From NCBI RefSeq assembly GCF_024586455.1, contig NC_065919.1:25706839-25770838 (forward strand): DNA of 64,000 nucleotides, read 5' to 3'. How positions within the stretch are numbered: the stretch's first letter is position 1; each line of letters begins with the position of its first letter. The position numbers were made by a program, and so were the translations under genes. Source of the DNA: Bactrocera neohumeralis. Lineage: Eukaryota; Arthropoda; Insecta; Diptera; Tephritidae. Shown here in pieces: positions 45,180-56,850 of the stretch. The notes under the pieces were generated by a model. That model made no database searches and was not told the DNA's origin. It was given only the letters and a program-made list of their open reading frames with translations.

Positions 45180-46729
45180 AAATTTTGTTCAGTTGAGAAG
45201 TCAATATAATTTAAAGATTAACTCACGTAGGGCAATAGAAAAATATACGTTGGCAACATTAACTAGTTTAATTTCTCCCATCCCTTGTTTAACATGATTC
45301 AAAATTTGAAGTGAAACCACCCCTGAAATTTGTTTTCGCGTACGCCGCTGGTCATCAGCATAGTTAGTTTTATGGAACAGTTGATCTTATCGATGATTGC
45401 GTTTTGCGTACTCTCGCTGCATATATTAGCAAGTTGTTGAAAGTATAGTGGTTACCTAACAGATACCAGCAGTTATTGTTTAAGTCAATTTTGAGACAGA
45501 ATCTGTGAACCTAAAGAAGTAAATGAGTTCGTAGCGTATGATCACATTCCTCTGTTAATTCAATAACTATTGTGAGCGTAATCTTACTATCTTAATGCGA
45601 TTAAAAATCAATAAGGCTAGACACGAAAGATACACATTTAAATTAAATTGTGAAAGCATGAAAGTGCGATGCAAATACCTACATACATACGTACTACATG
45701 TGAGTTCGTGTGGCTTTACATAAGCTCAAGTATGTGCAATAACTACTAATATGGACGACTACACAGCTCAAATAGTATCGTGAGAGTCAATAAGTAAGAG
45801 TCAATGACTGCGCGTTCGCAAATGGGATTTTTTACTTGAACCAAATTTAAATATGTACTCTGCATGCTTGTACATTGACTTTTGCAATGCACTGTATGTG
45901 CGCATAGTTGACTTGGTGTTGATTACAAATTTGTTATATTTTTACATTTTACCTTTTTTAGAGCTCAAGTAGTTCAAGCGTTGCCTGGCTGTGCTGCGCT
46001 TAAAAGGTAAATGAGCAGCGGCCGAATAGTAAGAAAAAAAAAAACAAAAACAATCATTTACAAAAATAGTTAAAAAAATTTTAAGAAAAAACAACCAAAA
46101 ATAAAACAACAACACATGTGGCACCATTCACGTAGCATAAATGCAATAAACTCTTCGAAAAAAGCTGCAAAAACGCAAAGCATTTTTTACTGTTGCTGCT
46201 TGCACAACCGATTTAAGTGAAAAAATATAAAAAATATGAAAAATAAAAAAAAATACTGCCATCTAATGGCGACTTGCCATAACTGGTTACTTTTACTAGT
46301 TGATGGCGGTGTGAACCGACAACAACAACATAAGCAAAAGTTCACTTAGTTATAATACAAAAACAAAATGACAAATTGCATTTCACTGCACTCACACGAA
46401 AACAAAAAGAAATTACTTTTTACAGCAATTACGATGTTGGCTCTCAGTGCGATTATGTTGTTGCTGGTTTTGCGTTTTTTTCTCAAAGCTGTTTACTGCG
46501 CGCTACTTAACTGCTGTTAAACTTATAAGTATATTTATTAATTTATTAGCTGTGCGCAACTACCGGCAGGCGCATGTCACCGCCAGCTTGGTAGCCAATC
46601 GCTCAGTGCATACTGGTGGCAGTCACTCACTCACTCACTCCGTCACTCAGCGTAGCAGGCAGTCATTTGAAAATGGATTCGACAGCGCAGCAATAAAGCA
46701 TGGGTACATAGTATGTATGTAATTTTTTA
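45180..46729. other. Unique spacer
   Basis: No recognised transposon. 46280-46700 is GC-richer with CACTCACTCACT runs and could be regulatory or a 5' UTR. The 91-aa frame 46447-46722 has no domain. Confidence 0.35.
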
Positions 46730-47793
46730 TACTCTCGCAACAAAGTTGCTAAGGAGAGTATTATAGTTTTGTTCACATAACGGTTGTTTGTAAGTCCTAA
46801 AACTAAAAGAGTCAGATATAGGGTTATATATACAAAAGTGATCAGGGTGACGTGTAGAGTTGAAATCCGGATGTCTGTCCGTCCGTCCGTGCAAGCTGTG
46901 ACTTGAGTAAAAATTGAGATATCATGATGAAACTTGGTACACGTATTTCTTGGCTCCATAAGAAGGCTAAGTTCGAAGATGGGCAAAATCGGCTCACTGC
47001 CACGCCCGCAAATGGCGAAAACCGAAAACCTATAAAGTGTCATAACTAAGCCATAAATAAAGATATTAAAGTGAAATTTGGCACAAAGGATCACATTAGG
47101 GAGTGGCATATTTGTACGTAACTTTTTTGGAAAAGTGGGCGTGGCCCCGCCCCCTACTAAGTTTTTTGTACATATCTCGGAAACTACTATAGCTATGTCA
47201 ACCAAACTCTATGGAGTCATTTCCTTCGGGCATTTCCATATACAGTTCAAAAACGGAAGAAATCGGATAATAACCACGCCCACCTCCCATACAAAGTTTA
47301 TGTTGAAAATCACTAAAAGTGCGTTAACCGACTAAGAAAAAACGTCAGAAACACTAAATTTTACGGAAGAAATGGCAGAAGGAAGCTGCACCCAGGTTTT
47401 TTTTTTTTAATTGAAAATGGGCGTGGCGTCGCCCACTTATGGACCAAAAACCATATCTCAGGAACTACTATACCGATTTCAATGAAATTCGGTATATAAT
47501 ATTTTCTTAACACCCTGATGACATGTACGAAATATGGGTGAAATCGGTTCACAACCACGCCTTCTTCCAATATAACGCTATTTTGAATTCTATCTGATGC
47601 CTTCTCTGTATAATATATATGTATGTACATACATTATCATATAACCAATGATGATAGCGGAATAAAACTTTACACAAATACGGTATTTGAAAAATATGTA
47701 AATGACTTATAATGAAATCTCGATTATCACTTTATCGTGCGAGAGTATAAAATGTTCGGTGACACCCGAACTTAGCCCTTCCTTACTTGTTTT
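46730..47793 (+). mobile_element. Helentron-associated element, family 2, copy A
   Basis: The start is a double hairpin: TACTCTC..GAGAGTA enclosing GCAAC..GTTGC. The end is TGCGAGAGTA, the hairpin GTTCGGTGACACCCGAAC, and TTACTTGTTT. TACTCTCGCA and TGCGAGAGTA are perfect 10-bp subterminal inverted repeats. A GTCC/GTCT tract lies at about 46872-46892. Minus-strand frames (for example 46663-47205) span the element but are not conserved as protein. Copy B is at 53637-54704. Confidence 0.8.
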
Positions 47794-47794
47794 A

Positions 47795-48497
47795 TGTTGG
47801 CAGCGTTGTAGACACTGAAAATTTTTTTAAGTAAAGGATATAGCTCTTAACCCTGAGCTTTTGAAGTGATTGAAAAAAAGTCTGTTTTCAGACTTATCTC
47901 ATTAAGCTTATTTGCATCAAGCTAATGGAATAGTAGTGGAAGTTTGAAATTTTGTCTAATTTTTCATGACTTTCGCCAGAGTCTGGCAATCATTTTCTGC
48001 GAGTTTTTCGTCAAATTTCCGCTGCGTCAGCATCAGCGTGTCTTCTATTGACGCATTACTTATATTATTTGCTAAATTACAATTTACTCTTTGATAATTA
48101 CCACTAGTATTTGCATTGCTTTAAAAACGATGCTTGAAAAACCGCTCGTTATGAGTATGACAACAAAAAAAAAAAAAGAAATATATGCGTAAAAAAGTAA
48201 AGTCATGTAATTGAGTCACATTCAACTTCAGAAATAAATTACAATTGCTAAGTAATTATTGATAGTACCTGACAGCATTTTATTAACATCGAGTCGGTTG
48301 ATAAGGAGTTTAGTATACTTGGCGTATCTAAGATTGGTTGTGGTAAGCTCTGTGTGGCAAGACGCATCATTCTGTTGAATCGAAATATTTACAAAACAAA
48401 AATGTTTCTGTAGACGCAATTTTTGGTTTAAATAATTGCCTTCGTTTCAAAATCTTCATAGAAATTTCATACTATGAGAATTCATATGGACTATATC
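47795..48497. other. Unique AT-rich spacer
   Basis: No gene or recognised repeat. Confidence 0.35.
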
Positions 48498-48755
48498 GTC
48501 AACTAAAATGCAAAATAACGTAACATCACTTTTCATAAGTTTATAGGCGAAAGAAAAACGATGTAATAGAAACCACTCACATTGCAATAAAATTTGAGGT
48601 TTGGTGATAAAACGGTTATATATTGGTCATCATAAACTCATATTGAAACAAAATTTGAGTTTTGGTTATAAAATGGTTATAAATTAGGTATTATATCAAA
48701 CAGCGATTTTCGAACTTTTTTTGATGAAACGCTGGTTCACATTTTAGATTACAAT
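48498..48755 (-). mobile_element. MITE of the GTCACCTAAAATG family, copy B
   Basis: Starts GTCAACTAAAATGCAAAATA and continues ACGTAACATCACTTTTC, matching the reverse strand of 32051-32257. The block AAAATTTGAGGTTTGGTGAT / AAAATTTGAGTTTTGGTTAT is present twice in tandem, which makes this copy longer. The far end (CACATTTTAGATTAC) is poorly preserved. Confidence 0.65.
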
Positions 48756-48759
48756 ATAC

Positions 48760-50372
48760 ACTTCTAGCTGATAACGAGTAATTTTACCTTTACCCAAATA
48801 TGGCGACCAACGCTTTAGTCCCTAAAATGCTCTTGTAACATATACACTGGATTACTACATACCAACATTCTTAATATCGAAGAGTCACTGTCAAAATGAT
48901 ATATTTATGATTACGAAAATGTTAATAACATTTAGATATGAAGACCGTTGGTGCCAGTAGTATTGATGATAGTAAAGAAGAGAATATATGTTATTGATGC
49001 AATTTCCGTAGCCCACCTAACAATCTGCAACCATTTTTGGATTCAACTTTTTAATATCATAATCATTTATCAACCACATTCACCTTGCATAAATCTTAGC
49101 TATGCTAAGTATTTAGGGGAACTGTATATTTAGGGGAACTGTAGTCAACAGCGCTTAATGGCTAGAGAAGTTTTTCATAAAGCGCCATTCGTGGTAATTT
49201 TTAGTTGCACTCGATAAGGTGGCAACCCTAAACTCAATTGCCCTGCTGTTTAGTGTGCAGTGTGCATCGCGGAAGTCGAAAAGACAATGCTGCGGCGTTG
49301 CTGTCAACGTCAGTCTGCAGCCGTCATGCCTTTGTGTGCAATGGCTTTGTTTTAAAGTTGTTTTATTGCGTTTTTACTTTCCACATGCATAATTTTTAAT
49401 GCTGCTGCGCCAGTGTTGTTGCTGCGGGCGCTGTTAGAAATGAGATACCGGCGAACTGTTGATGATGTACATACATATGTGAGTTGGATGGTTTGGGGTT
49501 TGTGGTACTTTTTTTGCTGTTAAACATAAAAAATAAACATATGTATGTATGCTTGCTGTGCGGCGTTTTATTAATAAATATATGTTTTTTTTTAATTTGT
49601 TTATATTTTTGCTCACCACATGAGTTACCCCTTAATACCTTTTTAACCCACTCTTTGAACTTATTAAGTTGCCTGCATCTTAGCTTGCTTATCCGCACCT
49701 TCCTGCACTTCTTCTTTTCGCTTGTGTTTCATTGCCTGCAACTTCGTGGCCGCAAAAACCGCAACTGCAGCACGTTTATTTAGCCGGCGCTAGCGCGATA
49801 TTGTCTCGGTCATATCAAAGTTTCCGGTAATACAATAGCAGTTGCTGATGACTGACTGCCAGCAAAGTGGAGGTTAAAGACATTGCGCTGACGTTTGACA
49901 ACAAAAACTGTAGCAGGCAGCAAGCGCGAACCGTCAACGAACCGCCCCATTGAGCGTTTGGAAAGTCGAGGCAAAAAAAAAAAATAAAAAAAAAACAAAT
50001 TACCCAAGTGTACATAATGATAAAGCGAATTATCAATGGGTAAAAGTTAGTATCGTCTTTTGTGTACGCAAACTGTTGTTTTTGTTGTCGAGTTATGCAA
50101 CTTGTCTGCAAAGCTGCGAATTTATGGGTTGCGTATACGCCGCGGTGCTTGGACACACGCCTCTGCAGTAAATGCTGTAATATACTGTTACTGTTTACTT
50201 TATACTTTTTATTTCGTCGCATAAATACATGTATTTCTTGTTTGCATGCGCGTTGTAAGTGTCTCTTATGCAATTTTGCTTAAGGTTGCTTTCATTAATG
50301 ATATTTTTCGTAAATATACTGAACTTGGTTCGCACGCAGCCCTGCACAAAACTTTACATATACATATATATA
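48760..50372. other. Unique spacer, partly GC-richer
   Basis: No recognised transposon. 49200-49340 and 49690-49950 are GC-richer (for example GCATCGCGGAAGTCG and GCCGGCGCTAGCGCG) and may hold regulatory DNA. Open frames here (49396-50283) overlap on both strands and show no domain. Confidence 0.35.
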
Positions 50373-51240
50373 TCTTTATATATATAAAGCTTCTGACCGT
50401 GTGTTTGTAATTGAACTGCTCCTAAACGTCTGGACCGATTTTTATGAAACTTTTTGTGTGTGTTCAAGGAGATTCGAGAATGGTTTAGATTAACAATTTG
50501 GTCCACTGGAAAATGTTTTTTAAATTAATTTTTCATTTGTAATTAATTGCTAATTTTAGAATGTTTGGCCGATAGATTGCGCTACCATCGCAGTATCCAA
50601 TATTCAAACCTTAAATTGGCGTAAACGTGCAATAAACAAAACGATGCCAAAGTAAAAGGCGACATCTGTAGACAAGTTTTCATAACGTGGACAGAGTTGT
50701 TCGTTCTTAAGTAATAAATTGGGTGATTCAATACATCTATGGGTAGCTATAATATTTTTTTTATACCTGCTAACTATTGGAGGGGGTATCTTGACAGGCA
50801 ATTTAAAATTGCAAAAGATCTGGCATAAAAAAAGTAGCGGCATAACTGAAGTGTTGATAAGAAGGTCTATTAAAATTTGAGAGATACAGAAATCTTTTCG
50901 AAGCATTGCAAGACTGATGCCATAACCTTGCCAGCCGATTTTTTTTTGTCTTTCCACGCTTGAGAACCGTTTCTTAATATGCAGTCCACCAGGCTGACAA
51001 TCGATTGGACTCTGATGCACAGCCCGAATTCAATAGTATTTTTACCCCAAAAACCAATTCTTTCTTAACGCACGAAATGCTTTTTGATTCATTTTTGTTG
51101 CTTCACCAAAAATGCGATTATTCCTTAACTAATACTTATAATCTAACTAATAGAAATCATATAGATGGTATTAGTAGTACTACCTACATACATACTTACA
51201 TATGTATCAGCCACAGTAAAACGTGGACGGGTCCTCTAGT
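50373..51240 (+). mobile_element. Non-autonomous Helitron, 868 bp
   Basis: The 5' end begins with TC after A (TCTTTATATATATAAAG, then CTGACCGTGTGTTTG), the usual insect Helitron start. The 3' end has a small stem CCAC..GTGG, then ACGGGTCCT and the terminal CTAGT. No Rep/helicase ORF is present. The base after CTAGT is A rather than the expected T. Confidence 0.65.
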
Positions 51241-51425
51241 ATATTTATATTATAGTCTGACTCAAACCTTCTCAACAATTTGACAATTGACAGTGCACGC
51301 TCGATTTCCACTCTTTTCTCCTAGGCAGTGATAGGGGATTCCTTTTCACCATAGCCTAATATACATACAAGTATGTAATCGGAACCTTTTACGTACTATG
51401 AAAGCTTCACAATTCCCTAAATATT

Positions 51426-52030
51426 TATACCCTGAACAGGGTATATTAAGTTTGCAAGTTTGTAACACCTTAGGACGATCGGAGACCCTATAAAGTATAT
51501 ATATAAATGATCAGTAAGCTTCGATTTAGCCATGTCCGTCTTTGTCTGTATATATACGATCATTTTCTCTTCAAGAAGCTGCTCATTTGTCGGAACTGCC
51601 GATATCAGACCACTTTAACATATAGCTGCCTTACAAACTGAACGATCGGAATCAAATGCTTGCATGGAAAACTTTCACATTTGACAATGATATTTTCACA
51701 AAAGTTTGCACAGGTTACTTCCTAAGGCAACAATGTAATCTCCGAAGAAATTGTTCAAATCGGTTAACTTTAGCATATAGCTGCCATACAAACTGAATGA
51801 TCGGAATCAAATGCCTGCATGGGAAACTTCCTCATTTGACGATATATCTTCACGAAATTTGGTATGAGTTATTGTTCATAGAAATAATGTAATATCGGAA
51901 GAAATTGTTCAGATCGGCTCACTATAGCATATAGCTGCCATACAAACTGAACACATAGTTACTAAAAGAAATGTACCTGTGAAGGGTATATTAGCTTCGG
52001 TGCAGCCGAAGTTAACGTTTTTTCTTGTTT
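51426..52030 (+). mobile_element. Helentron-associated element, family 1, copy C
   Basis: Hairpin TATACCCTGAACAGGGTATA at the start and CTTCGGTGCAGCCGAAG plus TTCTTGTTT at the end. The GTCY tract is shortened to CCGTCTTTGTCTG. About two 154-bp-type units. Same orientation as the other copies. Confidence 0.85.
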
Positions 52031-52093
52031 ACAACAACAGCAATGAGGAGTCAACATGTACAACTACAATGTGAAGCGGTGGAAGTAGGATTG

Positions 52094-52377
52094 TCATTTT
52101 CGGCATGAACCATCCATCGATCTCTTTAACGTGACATTGTGAAACCATCTTCTATAAGATTCTGACGTTCGATTTAATAATTGAACAGACCTCAGCTTTT
52201 CTCTATTTAACTTAGCGATATGTTTTTGCTTTCTGTTAGTATTAATGCCTTTCGGAACTGCTATTTTTTTGTTTATCTTTTGGGTTTTACTTATGTTAGC
52301 CGAGGTTTGTTGGTATTTCTGAGCATTTGAAGTAAAATCTTTATAATTTCGTCTTCCAACAGGTCCCGTCAACCTAC
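52094..52377 (-). CDS. Unidentified basic ORF or possible exon (about 92 aa)
   Basis: On the minus strand, an open stretch after an acceptor-like CTTTTTCGTAG encodes TGPVGRRNYKDFTSNAQ, then SKTQKINKKIAVPKGINTN, RKQKHIAKLNREKLRSVQLL and SYRRWFHNVT, stopping after RSMDGSCRK. The composition is balanced and Lys/Arg/Gln-rich, with a helix-like stretch, unlike the AT-driven frames elsewhere. There is no ATG at its start, so it would have to be an internal or terminal exon. No domain is recognised. It could also be part of an unknown element. Confidence 0.3.
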
Positions 52378-52379
52378 GA

Positions 52380-52983
52380 AAAAGTTCTTAATCAGAATAT
52401 GTTATCAAGAAGAGAATCCAAACGAACCCGTTTCTTATTAAGTAAATTGAAAGAATTCCCTTGTTATTAGATATACCGTGTAACATAAATGGCTGGACGA
52501 TATTTTATCATCAAGAGGTCAGTCCTTAGTTTGGCAGTTCCTCTCAATAACCAGTTGCCAATGTCAACACAGAAAGACTTAAGTAGGTCGGAGCTAAGAG
52601 AGTTGAGAATGAATTGAGTTGTTGGGATTATTGCCATTCCATAACAGTTATTGAGTTCAACAACATTCTGATAAGGAAATTGATTTCGTCTGACAGTAAT
52701 ATTAAATTAAGTTCTTATATGGTATTACGCTGCACCAGTGAACCGATAAAGCAAGCGACAGACAGCGGTGTCAAGTTAAATCAGTGTTTACATAATTTTC
52801 TTCATATTCAAAATATTTGCACAGTCAAAATGCGTAGGCGATTTTCATGAGGTAAGAGACTTAAATGGAACTGTCATAAATGAAAGTGAAGATAGCTTTC
52901 GGCGAACTTGAAACTCGAAAAGTTTATTGCACTTTTTGGATTGTGTAATAAGCAAAAACATATTATATACATACTATACAAAT
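52380..52983. other. Spacer
   Basis: Unique sequence; no gene or repeat is supported. Confidence 0.3.
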
Positions 52984-53503
52984 ACTAGGGGATCCGATCA
53001 CGCGTTGCTGTGGTATACATTTTATACTGTTATTCATATAATAAACTATTCAATACAGTGAAAATTTTATTTACCAATAAAGGCGAAAATGTTTTGGTCG
53101 GTATAAGAATATAAGGGATTGTACTTGAGGTTTAATTTTGAATATGTTCATGCAAATAAATTTCATTGGAAAAAATAACGAATTTAAAGATGCTTTCTAA
53201 ATGTCTGGTTACCAGCCTTTCTATCCAAAAATAGAGTAATAGAGTTGTCCGCTTAATCGATTGTTCTAAATAAACATCAACAAATTGTGGTCCCGGCCAA
53301 TGTGCATGATGTCCGCTTAATAGAGTGTCCATTTAATAGAGTTTTCACCGTATTTTTTATTTATGGATTGTTTTTATTATCCTACATATTTTCTAAGTTG
53401 GTTTGAACTGGACACAGTGTTCTAAATTTTGGTAAAATCGGTTCAGTAGTTTAGGAGTCCATCGCGGACAAACAACGTGACACGTAATTTTTATATATAA
53501 AGA
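52984..53503 (-). mobile_element. Non-autonomous Helitron, minus strand
   Basis: Read on the minus strand it begins TCTTTATATATAAAAATT after A and ends with the stem CCACAGCAACGCGTGATCGG, then ATCCCCTAGT, a typical insect Helitron 3' end. It is interrupted by the pogo-like element at 53054-53352, so little Helitron sequence remains. Confidence 0.65.
53054..53352. mobile_element. Short pogo-like element nested in a Helitron
   Basis: Ends TA-CAGTGAAAATTTTATTTA and, reversed, TA-CGGTGAAAACTCTATTAAAT, with the phrases TTAATAGAGTGTCC and TCCGCTTAATCG near the right end. About 295 bp, no ORF. TA flanks fit the Tc1/mariner/pogo superfamily. Confidence 0.65.
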
Positions 53504-53636
53504 TATTGAGGAGTTATCGCTTCGGAGAATTATAAATGAATTATGCAAATTTTTGCTAACTTGGCGCATTTTATATTAATTTGTTTGTAAATTAATGTAT
53601 AATAATAAGGCTATGTTCACATTCAAACTCTCTATA

Positions 53637-54704
53637 TACTCTCGCAACAAAGTTGCTAAGGAGAGTATTATAGTTTTGTTCACATAACGGTTGTTTGTAA
53701 GTCCTAAAACTAAAAGAGTCAGATATAGGGTTATATATACCAAAGTGATCAGGGTGACGAGTAGAGTTGAAATCCGGATGTCTGTCTGTCCGTCCGTCCG
53801 TCTGTCCGCGCGTCCGTGCAAGCTGTAACTTGAGTAAAAATTGAGATATCATGATGAAACTTGGTACATGGATTTCTTGGCTCCATAAGAAGGTTAAGTT
53901 CGAAGATAGGCAAAAGCCAACTGCCACGCCCACAAAATGGCGAAAACCGAAAACCTATAAAGTGTCATAACTAAGCCATAAATAAAGATATTAAAGTGAA
54001 ATTTGGCACAAAGGATCGCATTAGGGAGGGGCATATTTGGACGTAATTTTTTTGGAAAAGTGTACTACTAAGTTTTTTGTACATATCTCGGAAACTACTA
54101 TAGCTATGTCAACCAAACTCTACAGAGTCGTTTTCTTCAGGCATTTCCATATACAGTTCAAAAATGGAAGAAATCGGATAATAACCACGCCCACCTCCCA
54201 TACAAAGGTTATGTTGAAAATCACTAAAAGTGCGTTAACGGACTAACAAAAAACGTCAGAAACACTAAATTTTACGGAAGAAACTGCAGAAGGAAGCTGC
54301 ACCCAGGCTTTTTTAAAAATTGAAAATGGGCGTGGCCTCGCCCACTTATGGACCAAAAGCCATATCTCAGGAACTACTCTACCGATTTCAATGAAATTCG
54401 GTATATAATATTTTCTTAACACCCTGATGACATATACGAAATATAGGAGAAATCGGTTCACAACCACGCCTTCTTCCAATATAACGCTATTTTGAATTCC
54501 ATCTGATGCCTTCTCTGTATAATATGTATGTATATATATTAGGAAATGAAAATACAATTCAATACTCAAAGTACACAAATTGATCTAATCTAATTAATTT
54601 TACAGCAAAATAAAAAAATACAAATATGTAAATTATTATCATTTTATCATGCGAGAGTATAAAATATTCGGTGACACCCGAACTTAGCCCTTCCTTACTT
54701 GTTT
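53637..54704 (+). mobile_element. Helentron-associated element, family 2, copy B
   Basis: Near-identical in layout to 46730-47793: TACTCTCGCA start hairpin, GTCT/GTCC tract at about 53780-53818, blocks such as TCGGAAACTACTATAGC and TGAAATTCGGTATAT, and an end GTTCGG-type hairpin (ATTCGGTGACACCCGAAC) with TTACTTGTTT. The two copies differ by small indels. Same orientation. Confidence 0.85.
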
Positions 54705-54709
54705 TTTAT

Positions 54710-55735
54710 TAGGATCAAAATCTTGCTTAAGAAACAAATCAAGTTGGTCCATCATTTACGTTGGTAAATGGTGCTTTATATACAAAGATCGTGACGAGCT
54801 CTAGTTGATGTCGATTGATTTTATAACCATGCTTAGTGAAGGATAATCAATTAAGTAGCTGTTTCATTCTTTGCAAAATTTGGACAATTATTCATTTTAT
54901 ACATGCAGCTGTGTCTTGATTACTTCCAAAAAATTCTATAAATAAAATAATTTTAAAATATTCAAAAATTCAAGTTCTCAAAATCACATGAATACCCTAA
55001 CATATGTACATATGTGGTGTTGCAATTTATTTCGTTTCTGCAAAAAAAGTAATTAAATAATTAAATTGTATTTCATTAATAAAGAAAGGAATTAAGCATG
55101 TAAAATATTGTGTCTTTTGATTGCCATCGCGCTGATTACACACCGCACTGTCATAAGTTCGGAAATATTCATTCTTGAAGACTCAATATGCGGTCACCTT
55201 GAAAAGCAAACACTTGCCAGTAAGTACGTAAGTACATATGTGCTGAAGTGTGTAAATATTGCGGCGCAGGTGAAATCGAATCCACTTTGCCTGATGATAC
55301 GAGTATTACGCATATAGCATTTTTACACCGGTTTTCTAGCTAACTTTTTATTTACTTTTTATTTTGCCATATATTTATCAGTTTTTTTCTTTACTCTTTA
55401 ACAATGTTCTCGCTTGCTAGCGCCGCTGAACGCGATTGTAATGTCTTCGAAGTGTCGCAATGAGACGCTGCTGCTCTAATAAATATTCGTAAATCGAATC
55501 GGAATTCTTGTTTGCTGTTTATCTCATTTAATATTTGTGAATTGAAACAAGCAAACTCACACGGTTCCAAAAAGTATCGTTTTTTTAGGTTTATGTATGT
55601 ATATTTAATTGAAATTCATTCAGGAGAATAGGCGGGAAAAAACACACGAGAAATCTACGATATTATTTCATTGAGACAAGTATAATAAACACTCTGAAGC
55701 AATTCAAAATAATACCTACATACAAGTACATAAGT
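54710..55735. other. Unique spacer
   Basis: No recognised transposon. The frame at 55108-55317 (69 aa) has no domain. No gene is called. Confidence 0.3.
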
Positions 55736-56480
55736 ATGTATACATATGTATACCATAGCAAAGGTGCGGCTCCAATATGGATGCAGGCGCTGGGCATTAA
55801 AGCATATGTCAGACAAATAAGCACAGTTCATAGGCTGTTGGCTGTAAGAGTTATCAGTGCTTTCCGAAGAATATCACGTGACGCTGCTGAAGTAATAGCC
55901 AGTATACAAGTTCTCAGAGCCGTCTATAAGAGCCAAAAGAGAAGAGAGACGGTCAAAATCTTAACAATATGGCAGTGGCGGTGTCAAATCACACTCAAAG
56001 GACACTGGACCATTAGACTGATACCAGACATCCATACGTGGATCGATAGACGACATGGGGACCAGGATTTCCATCTAACCCAAATACTAAGTGAACATGG
56101 GTGCATTAAAAGCTATCTGTACAGATTCCAGCACGACATTAGTCCGAATAGTGATGTGTTCAGAGTGTTTTGAAAAACTTAAAACTACACTCCTGCGTAG
56201 TTTTACGGTGGATAATTTGACGACACTCTTGTGTCAGTCCACTGACAACTGGAAAGCTGTCAGCGGCAGCTTCAACCATAACAAAACTGAGATATATAAA
56301 TCTGATTAGTTGTCCGTGAGTCCGTGCGATAGAGGAGACTAAATGTCTTCTCACTGCCACGAAGTAATACTTAATCAGGTGGTTTCGTGGGAGAGTCTGG
56401 AGTTCAGAATAGGTTAGATTTAGCGGATTGAAGTTCTGCACTCCGTCTTTTGATGCTTTCCCTACTTAAAAAAAAAAACC
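55736..56480 (+). mobile_element. R1-type non-LTR retrotransposon, 3' fragment with poly(A)
   Basis: The frame 55736-56173 reads APIWMQALGIKAYVRQI, LLAVRVISAFRRISRDAAEV, GHWTIRLIPDIHTWIDRRHG and FHLTQILSEHGCIKSYLYRF, the typical post-RT region of R1-group elements (GRWT..LIP..W..R.HG..f.ltQ.L.GHG). A +1 shift continues with NLTTLLCQSTDNWKAVSG. Some key Cys of the knuckle are lost. It ends in a 12-A run at 56467-56478. Confidence 0.85.
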
Positions 56481-56481
56481 A

Positions 56482-56850
56482 AAGTCCTCAACGGCGAAGC
56501 TAGACAGTAATTCGAAATACCTAGTGCAGCCAGATCCTTCTCCACCTGATCTCTCCAACGTAGTGTAGATCTTCTTTTTCCTCTGCTTCCCCCGGCGGGT
56601 ACTACGTCGAATACTTTCAGAGCTAGAGTGCTTTCATCCATACGGACGACATGACGACATGAACTATATCAATGTCATCGTATAACTCGTACAGCCTTTG
56701 CACCATATGTGACTTATAGAGTTTGGTCTTTAGTTGTCGAGGATTTTACTTCTCAACTGCCTACTCAGTCCGAAGTAGCAGCTGTTGGCAAGAGTTATTC
56801 TGCGTTCGATTTCGAGGCTTATGTTATTGTTGGTGTTAAAAGTACAGTAC
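56482..56850 (-). mobile_element. Endonuclease-RT type non-LTR fragment, second copy
   Basis: On the minus strand: NTNNNISLEIERRITLANS, YFGLSRQLRSKIL and the Pro-Gly-Gly-rich PAGGSRGK-like end, matching the element at 27200-27780. It lies tail to tail with the R1-type fragment, separated only by the A run. Confidence 0.75.

Noticed and set aside
46663..47205. 180-aa minus-strand open frame
   Set aside because: It spans the start of a family 2 Helentron-like element. The counterpart at 53576-53933 is split into shorter frames, and the composition reflects repeat DNA.
49396..50283. Several frames of 60-152 aa on both strands
   Set aside because: Overlapping, Phe/Cys/Leu-rich translations of T-rich DNA with no motif or splice evidence.
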